From the NCBI GenBank assembly GCA_002104985.1, contig MCGO01000038.1:186001-250000 (forward strand): a DNA stretch of 64,000 nucleotides. Direction: 5' to 3'. The position numbers and the translations under genes are program-made. The notes under the pieces were generated by a model. The model had not been told where the DNA came from, searched no databases, and worked only from the letters and a program-made list of their open reading frames with translations. Within the stretch, counting starts at the first letter, position 1. Each line of letters begins with the position of its first letter. Positions 1-12,100 of the stretch are shown one piece after another. Origin of the DNA: Rhizoclosmatium globosum (lineage: Eukaryota > Chytridiomycota > Chytridiomycetes > Chytridiales > Chytriomycetaceae).

Positions 1-618
1 TTTGGAATTCTGGATCCTCGAACGCTTTGGCGAGAATAGGATCTTTTTCAATCTGAGTAAGAAAGTCCGTTGTCATCCAGTCTATTACCGAGACATAATT
101 TGCACGGTCAGTAATAAGTATTTCAATCAAAGAGAAAGAAATACCTTTGGAACTATTTTTCAATTTAGATGACATGGCTTCCTGAACCTCGGAAAATACT
201 AAATTTTCATTTTTGGTTGAAGCAGGCTTCGTTGGTTTGATAGTTTCTATAATAGCAGGCTTCGTGGCGCTCTTCTTTGTTGTTGTGGTTGGTTTTGAAA
301 AGAATCCTCCCTTCAAACCCGAAAACTCCTTCTTTGGCTTCTAAACTTAATGAGCGAATCAAATCATTGACGAGTTCAGCAAACCTGTTCCTGGTCGAGC
401 GGTTTTGTTGACGGAGCCATCATGGAGGAGCTCTTCTTAGCGTTCAAATCTAACGACGCGATTGGCGGCATGGCTTCTGATGCATAATATTTCTCTGCCT
501 TTTCCATATTCAAAAGCTCTGAGGAAGCGTTGACTTTTGTGGGCTTTGCCTTGTTTGATTCTTTCTTCAGTGGAGCGGGGGTTGATTGGATTCGACGTAG
601 TTTGAGATCCTCGGACAT
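1..618 (-). CDS. Unknown protein, C-terminal part cut by window edge
   Basis: I do not recognise this gene. The visible N-terminus is lysine-, serine- and proline-rich and likely disordered. A first intron (donor right after codons for ...DQEQ near 398, acceptor near 342) joins it to a second exon that opens with a KPKKEFSGLKGGFFSKP stretch and runs off the window. Near the edge it reads EKDPILAKAFEDPEFQ, which resembles the DP-rich STI1/chaperone-binding helical motif; that resemblance is by eye only. An alternative start lies at 732: a short exon (MLDISR) spliced at a weak GTCAAA donor to the TTTAG acceptor just upstream would add about 20 in-frame residues ending in PDNPPPLED before the Met at 618. 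Could be a co-chaperone-like protein; function unproven. Confidence 0.55.
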
Positions 619-841
619 ATCTTCCAGAGGAGGAGGATTATCTGGTTGAAGGAATACTAAATGAGATTATTGTTTGGATAGGAGTGAAAGTGAGCAAGTG
701 ATTCCCGTTTGACATCTCGAGATGTCTAACATGTTGCTTCTGCAGAGCGATTCAAACGAACTGACACGAAGAGCTTGTATCTCTTGCGAACTCACCATCG
801 TCATCGTAGTTTAACATAATATTTGATGCCGAGAATTAATT

Positions 842-1524
842 ATGAGTTGTTTGTTTTGTTCAATTTTTCTGATGCCCATCCACAACGTCTGCGTGTTTTG
901 CGGCTCCTCTCCCGGCAAGAGCCCGATGTACATTGAAGCCGCCAAATCCCTCAGCCAGTTGCTTGTTTCGAAGGATATCGGGATCGTATATGGAGGCGGC
1001 AGTTTGGGTAATCATTTTAATCGATTCGAAATCAAGCAAATGAAGCCGCAATCATAGGTCTTATGGGTGCCATAGCTACCACCGCAATCGAAAAGGGTGG
1101 TCGAGTCATTGGAATCATTCCCTCTGCGATGGCTTCTGGCATGGAAAAGCCTGGTTTCAGCTTGCCAGGCGAGACTATCATTGTCAAGGACATGCACTCG
1201 CGTAAAGCCCTTATGAATGAGAAATCAGACGCTTTTATTGCGCTTCCAGGTGGGATCGGGACGTTTGAAGAAGTGTTGGAGGCGATGACTTGGTCTCAGC
1301 TCTCAATTCACACAAAGCCAATCGTGATTCTCAATACGAACGGGTTCTATGAGCCGTTGAAGGGACTTATTGAGAATGCGATTCAGGAAGGCTTCTTCAA
1401 GGAAGGCAATCGGGGTTTGGCAGTGTTCTGCAATACTGTGGAGGAAGTTTTGGACGCACTGGTTTCGTATCAGCCTCCTTCGGCGCGAATTCCTATTACT
1501 TGGGGGAAAGACGGGGCTATTTGA
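842..1524 (+). CDS. LOG: LOG-type cytokinin riboside 5'-monophosphate phosphoribohydrolase, copy 1
   Basis: LOG enzymes release free cytokinin base from its nucleotide in the cytosol. Two exons, 842-1007 and 1058-1524, joined by a 50-nt GT-AG intron that falls inside the conserved GGGSLGLMG loop. The family signatures are complete: NVCVFCGSS at the start, GGGSLGLMG, and the catalytic PGGxGTxxE as PGGIGTFEE. About 200 residues from the Met at 872, the normal LOG length; that Met (MPIHNVCVFCGSS) aligns with family starts, while the ORF can begin 10 residues earlier at 842. The stop lies 29 nt from the convergent stop of the S28 peptidase. A close paralogue sits at 3761-4425. The enzymatic role is inferred from the family; fungal members could also be nucleotide hydrolases of broader specificity. 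Confidence 0.93.
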
Positions 1525-1553
1525 GAATACAATACACTGTCAGTCTTTATTCG

Positions 1554-3304
1554 TCAATTCTTCAGTTTGGCCTTCATTCTCAACTTCCATTTAAACGAAA
1601 CTGGTTCCCGTCTTGTTATATTCAACCATTCATCGTATATGCCAAATATTTCATAGAACTTTGGTAACTGATCGTCTCGCGCTGTTGAAGTACCCCACAT
1701 ATCATTACAGTGAGTTGAGCCAGGGAATATTATACTTCGTTGTTCTGAACTTGGTGAATCAAATTTAGACAGCCAATGCCAGGGATCAACGTCTCCGTTT
1801 ACCCATAAGATACGCGAAATATTAATAGCCAGCCCTCCATAGTAATCATTTGTGTTGATTGCAGTTGACACAGAAGATGGGAACTTGTTCCTTCCACAGG
1901 CAGCAATCCAATGTTCAGGTTTAACAAACTGTGAATAGGCTGTGTAATTTCGAATCATCTGCTCCGTATTGTCAAGCGATTGAGAAGTAGGCTGATATCC
2001 CAATTCATTACATTCTTGATATGCCCAGAAATAAGAGGAGTGCACGTTCTCCTCTGTGTCGTCCCTCCTGTTTCTTCGCCACTTGTTTTTACGAAAGAGC
2101 GAACTATACGGGAAGTAATACATTTTTGTCAACCTTTGCAGAGACTCCAACAATTCGTCAGAAGTTGCGCTTGGATTGGTGAAGGCAGGATAATGCTTTC
2201 CATCACAAAGCCCGTCCATCAAAGTAACGCCATTTTGATTGAAGCTCGGTTTAATCAGGTAATCATAACTTGGTCCATATTGAACTGTACTTGACAGAAT
2301 GAAACTGACCATATTCCCTATGTCTGGTGCATTCACTTTGTACGGTAATCCAAACTTTTGTTGAAAAAGGAACATTTGAACATCCTTGCCCTCGTATTCT
2401 TTAAGGTTTTGGTCCATCGCCCTCATAGCATTTGTCCAGCCATTCATACACGCTTTACTCCCAGAGAAATGATCGATTCCTGCTTCTATGCCGTACGAAT
2501 ATCGCCAAAAGTCTTGGTTTGCAAGTACAGGTGCACTCGATGCATGTGCAGCGTACACAAGCTCTGGATGCTTTTCGCGGAGCCATGCAGAAAGTGCTCC
2601 TGCATAGCTTCCACCAATAGAGATCCACTTGGATTGAGACGTCAAATTATATTCTGGGTACAAGCTTGGGAATGAGGTAATAAAATAAGCTGCATCTTCA
2701 ATTGCCTGTCTACTCGTCAAGAGTTTCAAAGATTCAGGTGATGTATCGGATGTGGGAACGGATCTTCTGTTATTTTCTGATTGTGACAAGTTCAGTACGG
2801 TTCAAAATACGCGAGGATATATATCGAGGATATGTACCTGCGCCATAGAAACGATGCTCTAAATTAACAAGGAGTGCCCCATATTCCTGGGCAAGTTGTG
2901 CTGGAAGTCCCCACAACCCTTTGGTCGTGATAGCGCTCTCTCCGCCCAAAAACAAAAGAACAGGACCGTCAGGCTTGTAATAAGTATCAAGAACAAGAAA
3001 ATACTGTTTGAACCACTCGGATCCGGCGATTCCAGGTTGGTTTCCAAAATGATCAACACGTTGTTGAAAGTAATGCCCTCTTGCGCCGTTGCTATTATCG
3101 ACATCATTCTCAGCGATTCGGTCTTTGAAAGCTCTGTATCTTGCCAGTAAGCAATTGGTCAATCACTGCAGCAACTCACTTCTTCACAGCTTGCTGAACA
3201 CTCTGTCGCTTTTCCCAAAAGACTTTCTGGCCAAAGCTATCTTGTCCATAAACCAATAACGGAAATACTAGCAGAAACAGGGCCGTAACAGCAACGGTCA
3301 TCAT
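1554..3304 (-). CDS. Secreted S28-family serine carboxypeptidase-like protease, copy A
   Basis: Three exons (3304-3180, 3139-2838, 2776-1554) give about 549 residues, typical for the prolyl carboxypeptidase / thymus-specific serine protease family, which cleaves after proline. The N-terminus (MMTVAVTALFLLVFPLLVYG) is a signal peptide, so it should be secreted or lysosomal/vacuolar. Family landmarks in order: YFxQxVDHF, LFLGGES, HRFYGAG, QAIEDAAYFI, the nucleophile in GGSYAG, the catalytic Asp in NGDVDPWHWL and the His in STHCNDM. No C-terminal membrane anchor is visible, unlike copy B. The nucleophile region is uninterrupted here, whereas copy B has an intron exactly at that point. Start chosen as the first Met of the signal peptide at 3304. 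Confidence 0.93.
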
Positions 3305-3760
3305 GGATTTACCAAAAGATCGTCATCAACTAGTTCACAATGATCTGCACTTCGAAGTATATGTTTAACATGTGGAAATATTATGCCTTAATTTTTAAGA
3401 AAAGGATTTGTTTGATTACAAATTGCGAGACAAACAAACGGCGAGACAAATTCAAACCAAGCCAATGTCCTTTTGATTGCAGCTCCGAATTCAAGAATGG
3501 CGAAACGCGAAAAGAGGACGTCACAAGGATTGGTCCACCTAGTAAAACAGCTGCAGAAGTACGAAACTACTGAGCTGAATGAATCATTCGAAAGTATGAT
3601 ACGAATCTTGAGCCCAAGTTTCTGAAACTGGAGATCAGCCCCCAAAAAAGACCCCGAAACTGAAAATCCTGAAACAGAAGATCAGCCCCTCGCATAAATG
3701 AAAGTTTTCAACCTTCCCCTTTTCTTTTTTTCTTCCCATCAAACGTTTCATCAAAATAAT
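3305..3760. other. Intergenic, shared upstream region of S28 copy A and LOG copy 2
   Basis: No convincing gene. The short ORFs here have no recognisable domain and are shadows of AT-rich sequence. Being bounded by two divergent starts (3304 minus, 3761 plus) it must hold both promoters; no clear TATA element or repeat was found. Confidence 0.5.
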
Positions 3761-4425
3761 ATGACCAGTGTTAACGATATCAAGAATGTGTGTGTATTCT
3801 GTGGCAGCTCTAAGGGCAACAATCCAGTGTACCTCGAGGCAGCCAGAGAGTTCAGTGAAAAGCTTGTTGAGCGTGGAGTTGGTGTCGTTTACGGAGGTGG
3901 TTCTGCTGGTGAGTGCGACTGTGAAAGCTATGTAGAAATAAATGCTGAGATGATCTAACATACGCAGGTATCATGGGTGCTGTTGCTACTACCGCAATCG
4001 AAAAGGGCGGACGAGTTGTTGGTATCATTCCTGAAGCAATGGTCAAAGGTTTTGGAGGTGCACTTCCAGGAGAGACTATCATTGTGAATGACATGCATAC
4101 TCGTAAGTCCATGTTCGTTGAGCGTTCAGATGCTTTTATTGCACTTCCTGGAGGAATTGGCACGTTTGAGGAGATTCTGGAGTGTTTGACTTGGTCGCAA
4201 CTATCCATTCACTCCAAGCCAATTGTTATTCTGAACACAAATGGATTCTATGATGCATTGAAGATGCTCTTGGATCGTGCTGTGCAGGATGGGTTCATGA
4301 GCCAGCAGAATCGAGAGTTGGCGACTTTTGTTGAAACTCCAGCAGAAGCGGTTGACGCATTGTTCACGTACCAGTTGCCTGCTGGTAGATTTGCCCTCAA
4401 GTGGGAACGTCCAAACTCTATTTAG
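3761..4425 (+). CDS. LOG: LOG-type cytokinin riboside 5'-monophosphate phosphoribohydrolase, copy 2
   Basis: Second LOG enzyme, exons 3761-3908 and 3968-4425, with the intron at exactly the same place as in copy 1 (inside GGGSAG|IMG), which shows the two are paralogues by duplication. All signatures are present: NVCVFCGSSKG, GGGSAGIMG, PGGIGTFEE. The Met at 3761 (MTSVNDIKNVCVFCGSS) gives about 201 residues; an in-frame Met at 3698 would add 21 residues of unlikely sequence. Two AATAAA polyadenylation signals follow the stop within 35 nt, and the transacylase gene starts only 70 nt downstream. It differs from copy 1 mainly in the loop after IPEAMVKGF, where copy 1 has four extra residues. Confidence 0.94.
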
Positions 4426-4439
4426 TAATTAAAAGAACA

Positions 4440-4456
4440 AATAAAGAACAAATAAA
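4440..4456 (+). terminator. Tandem AATAAA polyadenylation signals of LOG copy 2
   Basis: AATAAA occurs at 4440-4445 and 4451-4456, 15 to 31 nt after the LOG stop codon. Placement fits 3'-end formation; experimental support is lacking. Confidence 0.45.
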
Positions 4457-4495
4457 TTGAAATCATATTAATAAGTCCAAAAACCCATCAACAAT

Positions 4496-5986
4496 ATGCT
4501 CCGATTTCGCCCGCTCTCCACGACTCCCATTCGAAGGACTCGCAAGACCGCCATCATATTTCCAGGACAAGGCTCTCAGGTTTGTATTTTCGACATGATC
4601 ATCCAGCAATCTTCTAATGGTGTTCTTAGCATGTTGGTGAGACACGACCCGATGAACAATGGCACGACTCAAACATAAGCAAACAGGAATGGGATCGGAT
4701 ATCTATACATCGTTTAAAGCTGCGAAGAACGTGATTGACGAGTGCGACGCTGCCGTGGGCGGAGGTCTTCGCGATTTGATGTTCAATGGGCCAAGTGTAT
4801 GGTTTCTGCTTCACATCTACCAGATCTTACAACGCTTAATTACAGAGTGATTTGACTCTGACTGCAAATGCTCAACCTGGTGAGTGCGGATTGGATAATG
4901 GGAAAACCCTGGCCTAACTCGACTTCAGCCATTCTCTGTCATTCAATCGCCCTTTTGCGTGTTCTTCAGGTTAGATACGAAAGAAAGAGCTTCAATTTGC
5001 TGATATTAGGCAACAGGCAGAGTTTGGATTTGATGTCAGTAAAAGCTCGTTTGCTCTGGGCCACTCCTTGGGCGAATATACTGCGTTAGTAGCAACAGAA
5101 TCGATCTCGTAAGTTCTCTTTAACTATATCCTCGGTCTAAGTCGTATTCGTAGGTTATCAGAAGCTATTAAGTTGGTGGTTAGTGTTTGAATAACTCATG
5201 GGGACCCCTCCTGCCATCAACTAATACGATTCATTAATAATCCAGCGCCTTCGAGGTGAAGCTATGCAGACGAGTGTCACGAATAAGCAAACGTCGATGC
5301 GAGCCCTTTCCATCAACAAAGGTCATTTGGAGGACATTGAAGCATTGATGTCAAAGATTGCAATGATTATTCCTGAGGGGGAAATCGCAGAGATTGCTAA
5401 TGTCAACAGGTAAAATATTGGTGACGAAAGTTTGGTCCCTAATGCCTGCCAATAGTCGATCGCAAGTTGTTATCAGTGGAAGCTCAAAAGGCGTTGATTA
5501 CGCGTGTTCTGTTATTCAAGCGAAAGGATTTGCTGGGAGAGCGCTGCCGCTTCCAGTTTCTGCTCCATTCCATTGTAGTATGATGAATGTCGCCGCCGAA
5601 CAAATGCGACCTGCTTTGGAATCCACTAAATTTAAAACGCCAGTAATTGATGTTATTTCTAATGTTACAGGAAAGCCAGTGAGTGCCTTTACCCTGTCGC
5701 CTCTCGTTTACTTACTCACAAATAGTTCCCAAACGCTGAAAGTATCGGCCCATTCCTGTTTGACCAAATAACAAAAACTGTTCAATGGCATCGAAGTATT
5801 GAATACGCTCGCGATGACTTTGTGGATGAATGGGTCGCAATTGGCCCTTCTAAAGTGCTTTCGAATTTATTGAAACGAGAGTTCCCCGTCGACAAAGTGC
5901 GCTCAATTTCTAGTGCTAAAGATGTTGAAGCCTATGGACAAATCTTACAAGATGGAAGCAAATGGGAGGATTCATATGGTTCCTGA
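4496..5986 (+). CDS. MCT1: Mitochondrial malonyl-CoA:ACP transacylase
   Basis: Transfers malonyl groups from CoA to acyl carrier protein for mitochondrial type II fatty acid synthesis (lipoate precursor supply). The first 20 residues (MLRFRPLSTTPIRRTRK...) are basic and hydroxylated like a mitochondrial targeting peptide. Then come IFPGQGSQ, NAQPAI, the nucleophile in GHSLGEYTAL, and the catalytic His in PVSAPFHCSMM, all in the family order. The gene is split into nine or so exons by short introns (first exons 4496-4579, 4680-4796, 4846-4879, 4929-4969, 5017-5108), several ending within conserved motifs. One splice choice matters: the acceptor CAACAG at 5011-5016, not the TTAG seven bases upstream, keeps QAEFGFDVS in frame. 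Stop at 5984-5986, 146 nt before the S28 copy B start. Confidence 0.92.
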
Positions 5987-6132
5987 GGTTATTGAATGAA
6001 ATAAACAATTGAAGAATTTAAGAGCTCGTAATCAATGAAGCGTGTACACTTCAACCACAAAATAAATGGTATGATTATGACCAAGTTCATTATCACCAGG
6101 ATTTCATTGTCTAACACTCTGTCACAAGAAGA

Positions 6133-9100
6133 ATGCACAAGTTCGCCACCCTCCTCTTGCTCGTTATTGTTACTCTCGCACAGAGAATAGATATTTCGAT
6201 ACATCAGCGTATTTGGGAAGAGCAGCAAGAGATAAAAGAGCGGCAACTGGAGGAGTGAGTTCAGCCAAGGTAATCAATCCAATTAACAAATTCATAAAAT
6301 TAGAGACTTAACCAGCCGTGTCGTTATCAATCTCTCAGGTAGTAATGTCTCAATTCCAGTTCCTGAAGAGCATTACTTTCGGCAAAAGGTTGATCATTTT
6401 GGTGAAATGCAAGGTGTCAACGGAACATGGTTCAACCAATATTTTCTACTTGTCGATGATTATTACAAGCCGGGTGGACCCGTGTTCTTGTTTATCGGCG
6501 GGGAAGCTGCGATAAAAACTGTTGAAATGCAGCGAGGTCTCCCTTTGGAGTTGACCCAACAATACAATGGTTTATTACTACATCTTGAGCATCGATTTTA
6601 CGGATCAGGTAACTATACATTTTTAGAAATCAGGTTTCTGACTCATTATGCAGAAATTAATGGCCGCTCTGTTCCAACAGCGGATGTAAATCTTCCATCA
6701 CTTTCATTATGTACAAGTCAGCAAGCGATTGAGGACTTGGCATACTTTGTACAATCATTTCCATCACAATATCGAAAATATAACTTGACTCGCGAAACGA
6801 AATGGATATCAATTGGAGGAAGCTATCCAGGTACATATGTTGAACAGTGAGCTTGAGAGCTGTTGGGTTTTGTGTGTCAAGAGAGAACTGAGTCTTTCTT
6901 GCTGCAGACTCCACCCTTCTTATAGGTGTTTTTACTGCCACTTTGGTGTTTACCAATCACTGAATGGGTAAATGGTCCTTGTTGTATAAGGGCCAATGGG
7001 TCAATGGAACCCATTTGTCAACACTGTGATGAAGCGTTCTGATTGGTTGAAAACCATTAAATCTTCTCAATCTCTCTGAGCAGCTTGAAAACCCATACTG
7101 CTAGATCCAAAAGCACAACCCACGGATGGTCAAGGCGTCCCTTTCACTATATCTCCTAGGAAGATGTTAAGTGTTGTGTCCTTCGAAGCAAGAAGTATGA
7201 GTCGAGAAGATGTGTTTTATTTACAATTAAATAAAGATAAATATAAAGAGTTTATATTGTGATAATCTCTGTTGACGGAGCAGAGGGATAATGAATCCAA
7301 CTGGATGTGAATCCAGCCCTCGAACATCAACATTCCCCCGCATTATTACTTTGCTGCGTCTCGGGGTGTGATGAGAGTATTGACTTCTTGCAACATAGCC
7401 AAACTCCTCATGCCAAGATTATTTGTGGCGGCATCATGTTCAGATGGCCCAACAGGCTTTGTCAGAAAATTAGCCCACATCTTTTCAGTTGGGCATCTTT
7501 CTAAAACAATATTACCATTGGTAATGTGGTGGCCAATGAATCTATCCTTTACATCCATGTGTTTGACACGTGGAGCGTGTTGGCCTTGATTTTCAGTGAT
7601 CAAGACAGCAGATGTGTTATCTTGTTTGATAACAAGATGATCCTGACCAGTGATTTTTGAAGCTTTCATAACTTGAAGAAGCCATAAGCATTCGCGAATT
7701 GCTTCAGAAAGAGCAATGATTTCAGCCTCAGTTGATGACTGAGCAATCACTGACTGTTTCTTGGATTGCCACATGATGGCAGATCCAGCGAATAAAATCA
7801 CAATACCAGAGCGTGATGCCCTGTTTGCCTCTTCTGCATATGATGCATCAGCATAGCAAATAGGTCGTTGAATTGGATCATTGAGGAAATAATTTCCCCC
7901 GTCAACACGTTGAATAGTTTGGTTTGTTTTATTGTAACAAAGTCCGAGATCGCGCTTCCCACAGAGATAAGTGAGGATGCGCTTCAGTGCTAACATATCA
8001 CCATTTGTAGGTTGAACTTGGAATTGCGCAAGAATTCCAACACTACATGAAAGATCTGGTCGCGTCTTCCCCGCCAAATACGCTAAACACATGATCACAG
8101 ATCTATATGCCGCAGACTCAACAACATCTAAGTAGCCAAGTGTGGTGTCATGTTTCCATTTTGGGGACATGGGTGTTTTTGCAGACGCATTTGAGTCCTG
8201 CATTCCTACAAATTGCAGAATCTGTCGAACATAGGTTGGTTGACCAACCCAAGTACAGTTTTCAAACTGCACAATTTCAGTTTTGAGAAACCATTCAGCA
8301 GGACCTTGGGTCCCTCTACCAAACTTAGCATTAAGTTTGAGGAGCTGATTCTCAGCGGCAACTCTGTCCTCAGTTAGGTACAAGAGATCGTCAACATGAC
8401 ATGCCATCTGTAAAGTGTTGACAGGTTCAGAATTGGTTGTAGAGGGAATATCCTTAATCATGTGACAAGTGTCAGCCTGATTAGTTTCAAACCCAAGAGA
8501 TTTATGAAAAGCAACAAGTGTTTCAAACCAGATACGACTGGCTTGATGTATTCCATACAACTTTTCAAGAGCCTACAGACAATCTGTTGTCCATGAAGGT
8601 TTACTTTCTTGAAACCGTGAGGCATCTCCAAATACAGTTCTGTATCGGTATCACCGTGAACAAACGCGTTGGGAACATCTACCACCATAACAAACTTTCC
8701 AACAAGAGCAGCGAAAGCAATCAGGAATCTGATAGTCTCAGCTCGGGCTACTGGAGAGTAGGTGTGAAAATAGTCAATGTTCTTCACTTGAGAGAAGCCA
8801 CGGGCTACCCATCTCGCTTTAAAACGAAGTACAACATCGTTCTTTGAGATTTTGTAGTCAAAAACCCATTTACCAGTCATGAGACGCGCACCTTTTGGCA
8901 GAACAGTTTCTTGCCAAGTCTCGTTTTTAACGAGGTCATTTATTTCCCTTATCATGGCAGCTAACCAGTAGGCAGCAAAGACTGGGTCTGCCATGGCCTC
9001 TTCGATATCCTTTGGAGCAGGAGGCAAGTTCCCCTTTTTCAAAGTTTCAGTCGGAACCGGGCTCGGAGCCGGTTTGACCCAAGTATACTTGGCGAAGTGA

Positions 9101-12100
9101 TCCCGTAAGAAATAAGATAGAACTGAATCAGTGTTTGATTCAGCTTGTGATACAGCATAAGCAATATCGTAATCATCAGCCTCAAATTCACCATCTGAGT
9201 CGTCATCAGTTTCAGAACTTTCTGACTCCGAATAGTCAGATGAGTCATCTACATCGGATGTAGATGGCTGCAGTTCTTCTGTCTGATTTGAATTAGATAC
9301 TCCTGAAATATCCAATGACTCAAGAGGGTAGCTGGCCTCGGCTAACTGAAGGATATGATCGCTTGGATTCATCCCAAGATGGATACCATCATGAACAAGA
9401 ATATGATGTAACTTATCTATCTTCCCTGTTCGGTAGTTCTCTACTAAATAGACTTGTCTATCAACCCCGCGTGTACCAAGGAATAGACCAAGTTCAGATT
9501 TTTCAATCACATTTCTCCTGAGCCGTTGATCTTTGTGGATAAAGATTGATGTCAGGGAACCAAAAGTGTGAATACTTTTAGTGTCAGGATGTCGCTTGAA
9601 GAGAGTAAAGAATGGTGTTGCCTTCAGGAAAGGATGATACACCATGTTCTTCAGGACAGCTGCATAATACAGAGCATACACAAAATAGTATTCTCCAGGA
9701 AGCTTACTTTGAGAAAGTAGGCAATATGCCATGTCTTCTAAAGTGCGAATAGTTCTTTCAACTAAACCGTTCAGTTCTTTGGTATAAGGGGGAGATGCAT
9801 TGACCTCAATCTTATTCACACGCTTACTGCAGAAACTAAGAAACCATTGGGTTGTTGTAATTTCAGCAGTGTCTGAACGAACCTCACCTACAATCACATT
9901 GTGCTCTCGTTCAAACTGTCCAATGAATTGGCGTAGTTTAGAGCAAGCATCATCTTCTTTTCAAGAAGAATAATTGTGATCCATCGTGTAAACTCATCAA
10001 CAATACATAACCAATATGACTCATCATTTGGTGCACTGTCTTTCAGAGCTTTGATGTCAGCATGCAATCTGCCCCCAATACGAGAGGCTGGATTATGCGT
10101 GGAGTAGATAGGTTGCTGAGTGAGTTTGTGCTTTGCACAAACAAGACAATTCTCAAGAGTTGAAGCTTCTAAAATATGAGAGACAGAATCATCAACAACA
10201 TATTTTATTTCATTTGCACTGTTTAAAGTATCAAGAATAATACGTAGACTCAAGTGACCAAACTTGCGGTGCAAATTAAGAAGATCCTTCAATGTCAACT
10301 TGTGCTGCTTTCTCTTCAGCAATCTGTTATGCAAATGACGATTAGTTTGAGGTACACCAATCGGTTTAAGACGTTTTGGACTTACTTCGACAGTTTCCAA
10401 GTCCTTCCCAACAGCATCAACAATGACGTCCTCCTGAGAGGTCACAGGTTCAGAACCAGTGGAGTCATCTAGAGTTGAGGAATGATCATCAGTATCAAGA
10501 GCAGTAGCGCCTCGCTTACGCTTACCACTGTCGCTATCCATTTCAGTGTCGGACGTGTCTGATGAGAGGAGATAGTAGAGATCACCCACACGGTTAGCAA
10601 TGAGATAGCGGAATCCATTTTGAAGGACAAGATAAACTTTACCTTGTTCAAAAGAGACTGAGCCACGAGTTTCATTGGTGATTCCAGAAACAGAGGCAAG
10701 TGGTTCATGAAGACCAGGAACGTACAACGCATCCATATGGTGTTCATAGGCTCCAAATGTCATAGCAACAGTACCATGTCCCATGATTGGAAGCTTGGAG
10801 TTGCTTGCAGTGGAGATACTTCCCCCGTTGTCTATCAACTGTAGAGTGATGAAATCCTCCTTGTATGGAGTCATCCAACGGGAAGCGCCAGAGTCCAGAA
10901 TAGTACGACGGCGGGTAGGATCATGTGGGAATCCTTGATGATCTGGGTTGAAAGTAGCAGCAAGAGCTTGTTGACCTTCAAGAGCACCCAACTCATCGTT
11001 AAGAAGAGCACGGGCAATAGCCGCAGAATGCTTGGACTTCTTGCCACCAGTATTCTTGGTGGTGGAACCAGAGCCAGAAACTTGAGAGGTGGAAGAAGAG
11101 TCTTCCATCTCGTCGTCACTACTGGGAGTAGCAACCTTCTTGGCAGAGCCAGAGAAAACCTTCTTGGCAACTGGACAGTCTCGAAGCTTGGTGTGAGTGG
11201 TAGCATTACAAACTCGACACTTTGCTGTGGTGACTTTGGCTTGAAACTTTGATGGTTTCTTGCCCTTCTGGGAGCGGCATTCAGAATCATCATGAGAGCC
11301 TTTGCCGTGGATCTTGCAAACCTTCTCCATCTGAGCGGACGCAGCAGTGTCAGATGAAGCCTTCACACCACGTTTGATAGAAGGCTGTTGAAGGGATTTG
11401 TTCTTTGCCATGACCGCCGCAGCGTTCTGCAAGTCTTGAACAAATTTAGCAACTGCCAACCCGTAGTGATTAGGACCAGGAACAAGAGGACCAGGAAGAC
11501 CTCCAACCAAAGGACCAGGGATGAGCGGAGGCTCAAAAGACTGGGTATTGCTGGAAGCAATATTCTGGGCAAGACCAGCGAACTCCTTCTGTGGAGGAGG
11601 AGAAATGGTAAGTTTACTGACACAGTGATCAAGGAGAGTACGGTGATGAACTTCCTCTGGATAGATGGATTGGTGAGAGGTCACAAGATCGGAGATCCTT
11701 TCAACAAATTCAAGAGTATCCTGATTACTTGCGTCAGAATGACAGGTGGTGTTGATCCACTGAGTCTGCCATTGGGTTCCAGAGGAACCAGTAAGCCCTC
11801 CAGCATTGTAGAGGGAGAGCAAAGTCACAAGCTTCTGGGAAGCATTGTCATGCATAGCGACACGAGACATGTCGTATGTGGAGAAACATTCGTGAAGAAT
11901 GGCGTTGGCTTTGTCATTCTTCTCAAACCGATCCTCATGACGCTTGCGTTCATCGAAGTACAACTTCTGAGCGTCATGATTGGTGGACTGTTGGTCTTGG
12001 TAAGTTTTCCAAGCCGAGTCCCATTGTGCACGTGCACCAGCATTGGCACCCACTGGGAGTGGGCCTGGATTGGCGATGGCAGCAAGGACCACTGGAATCT

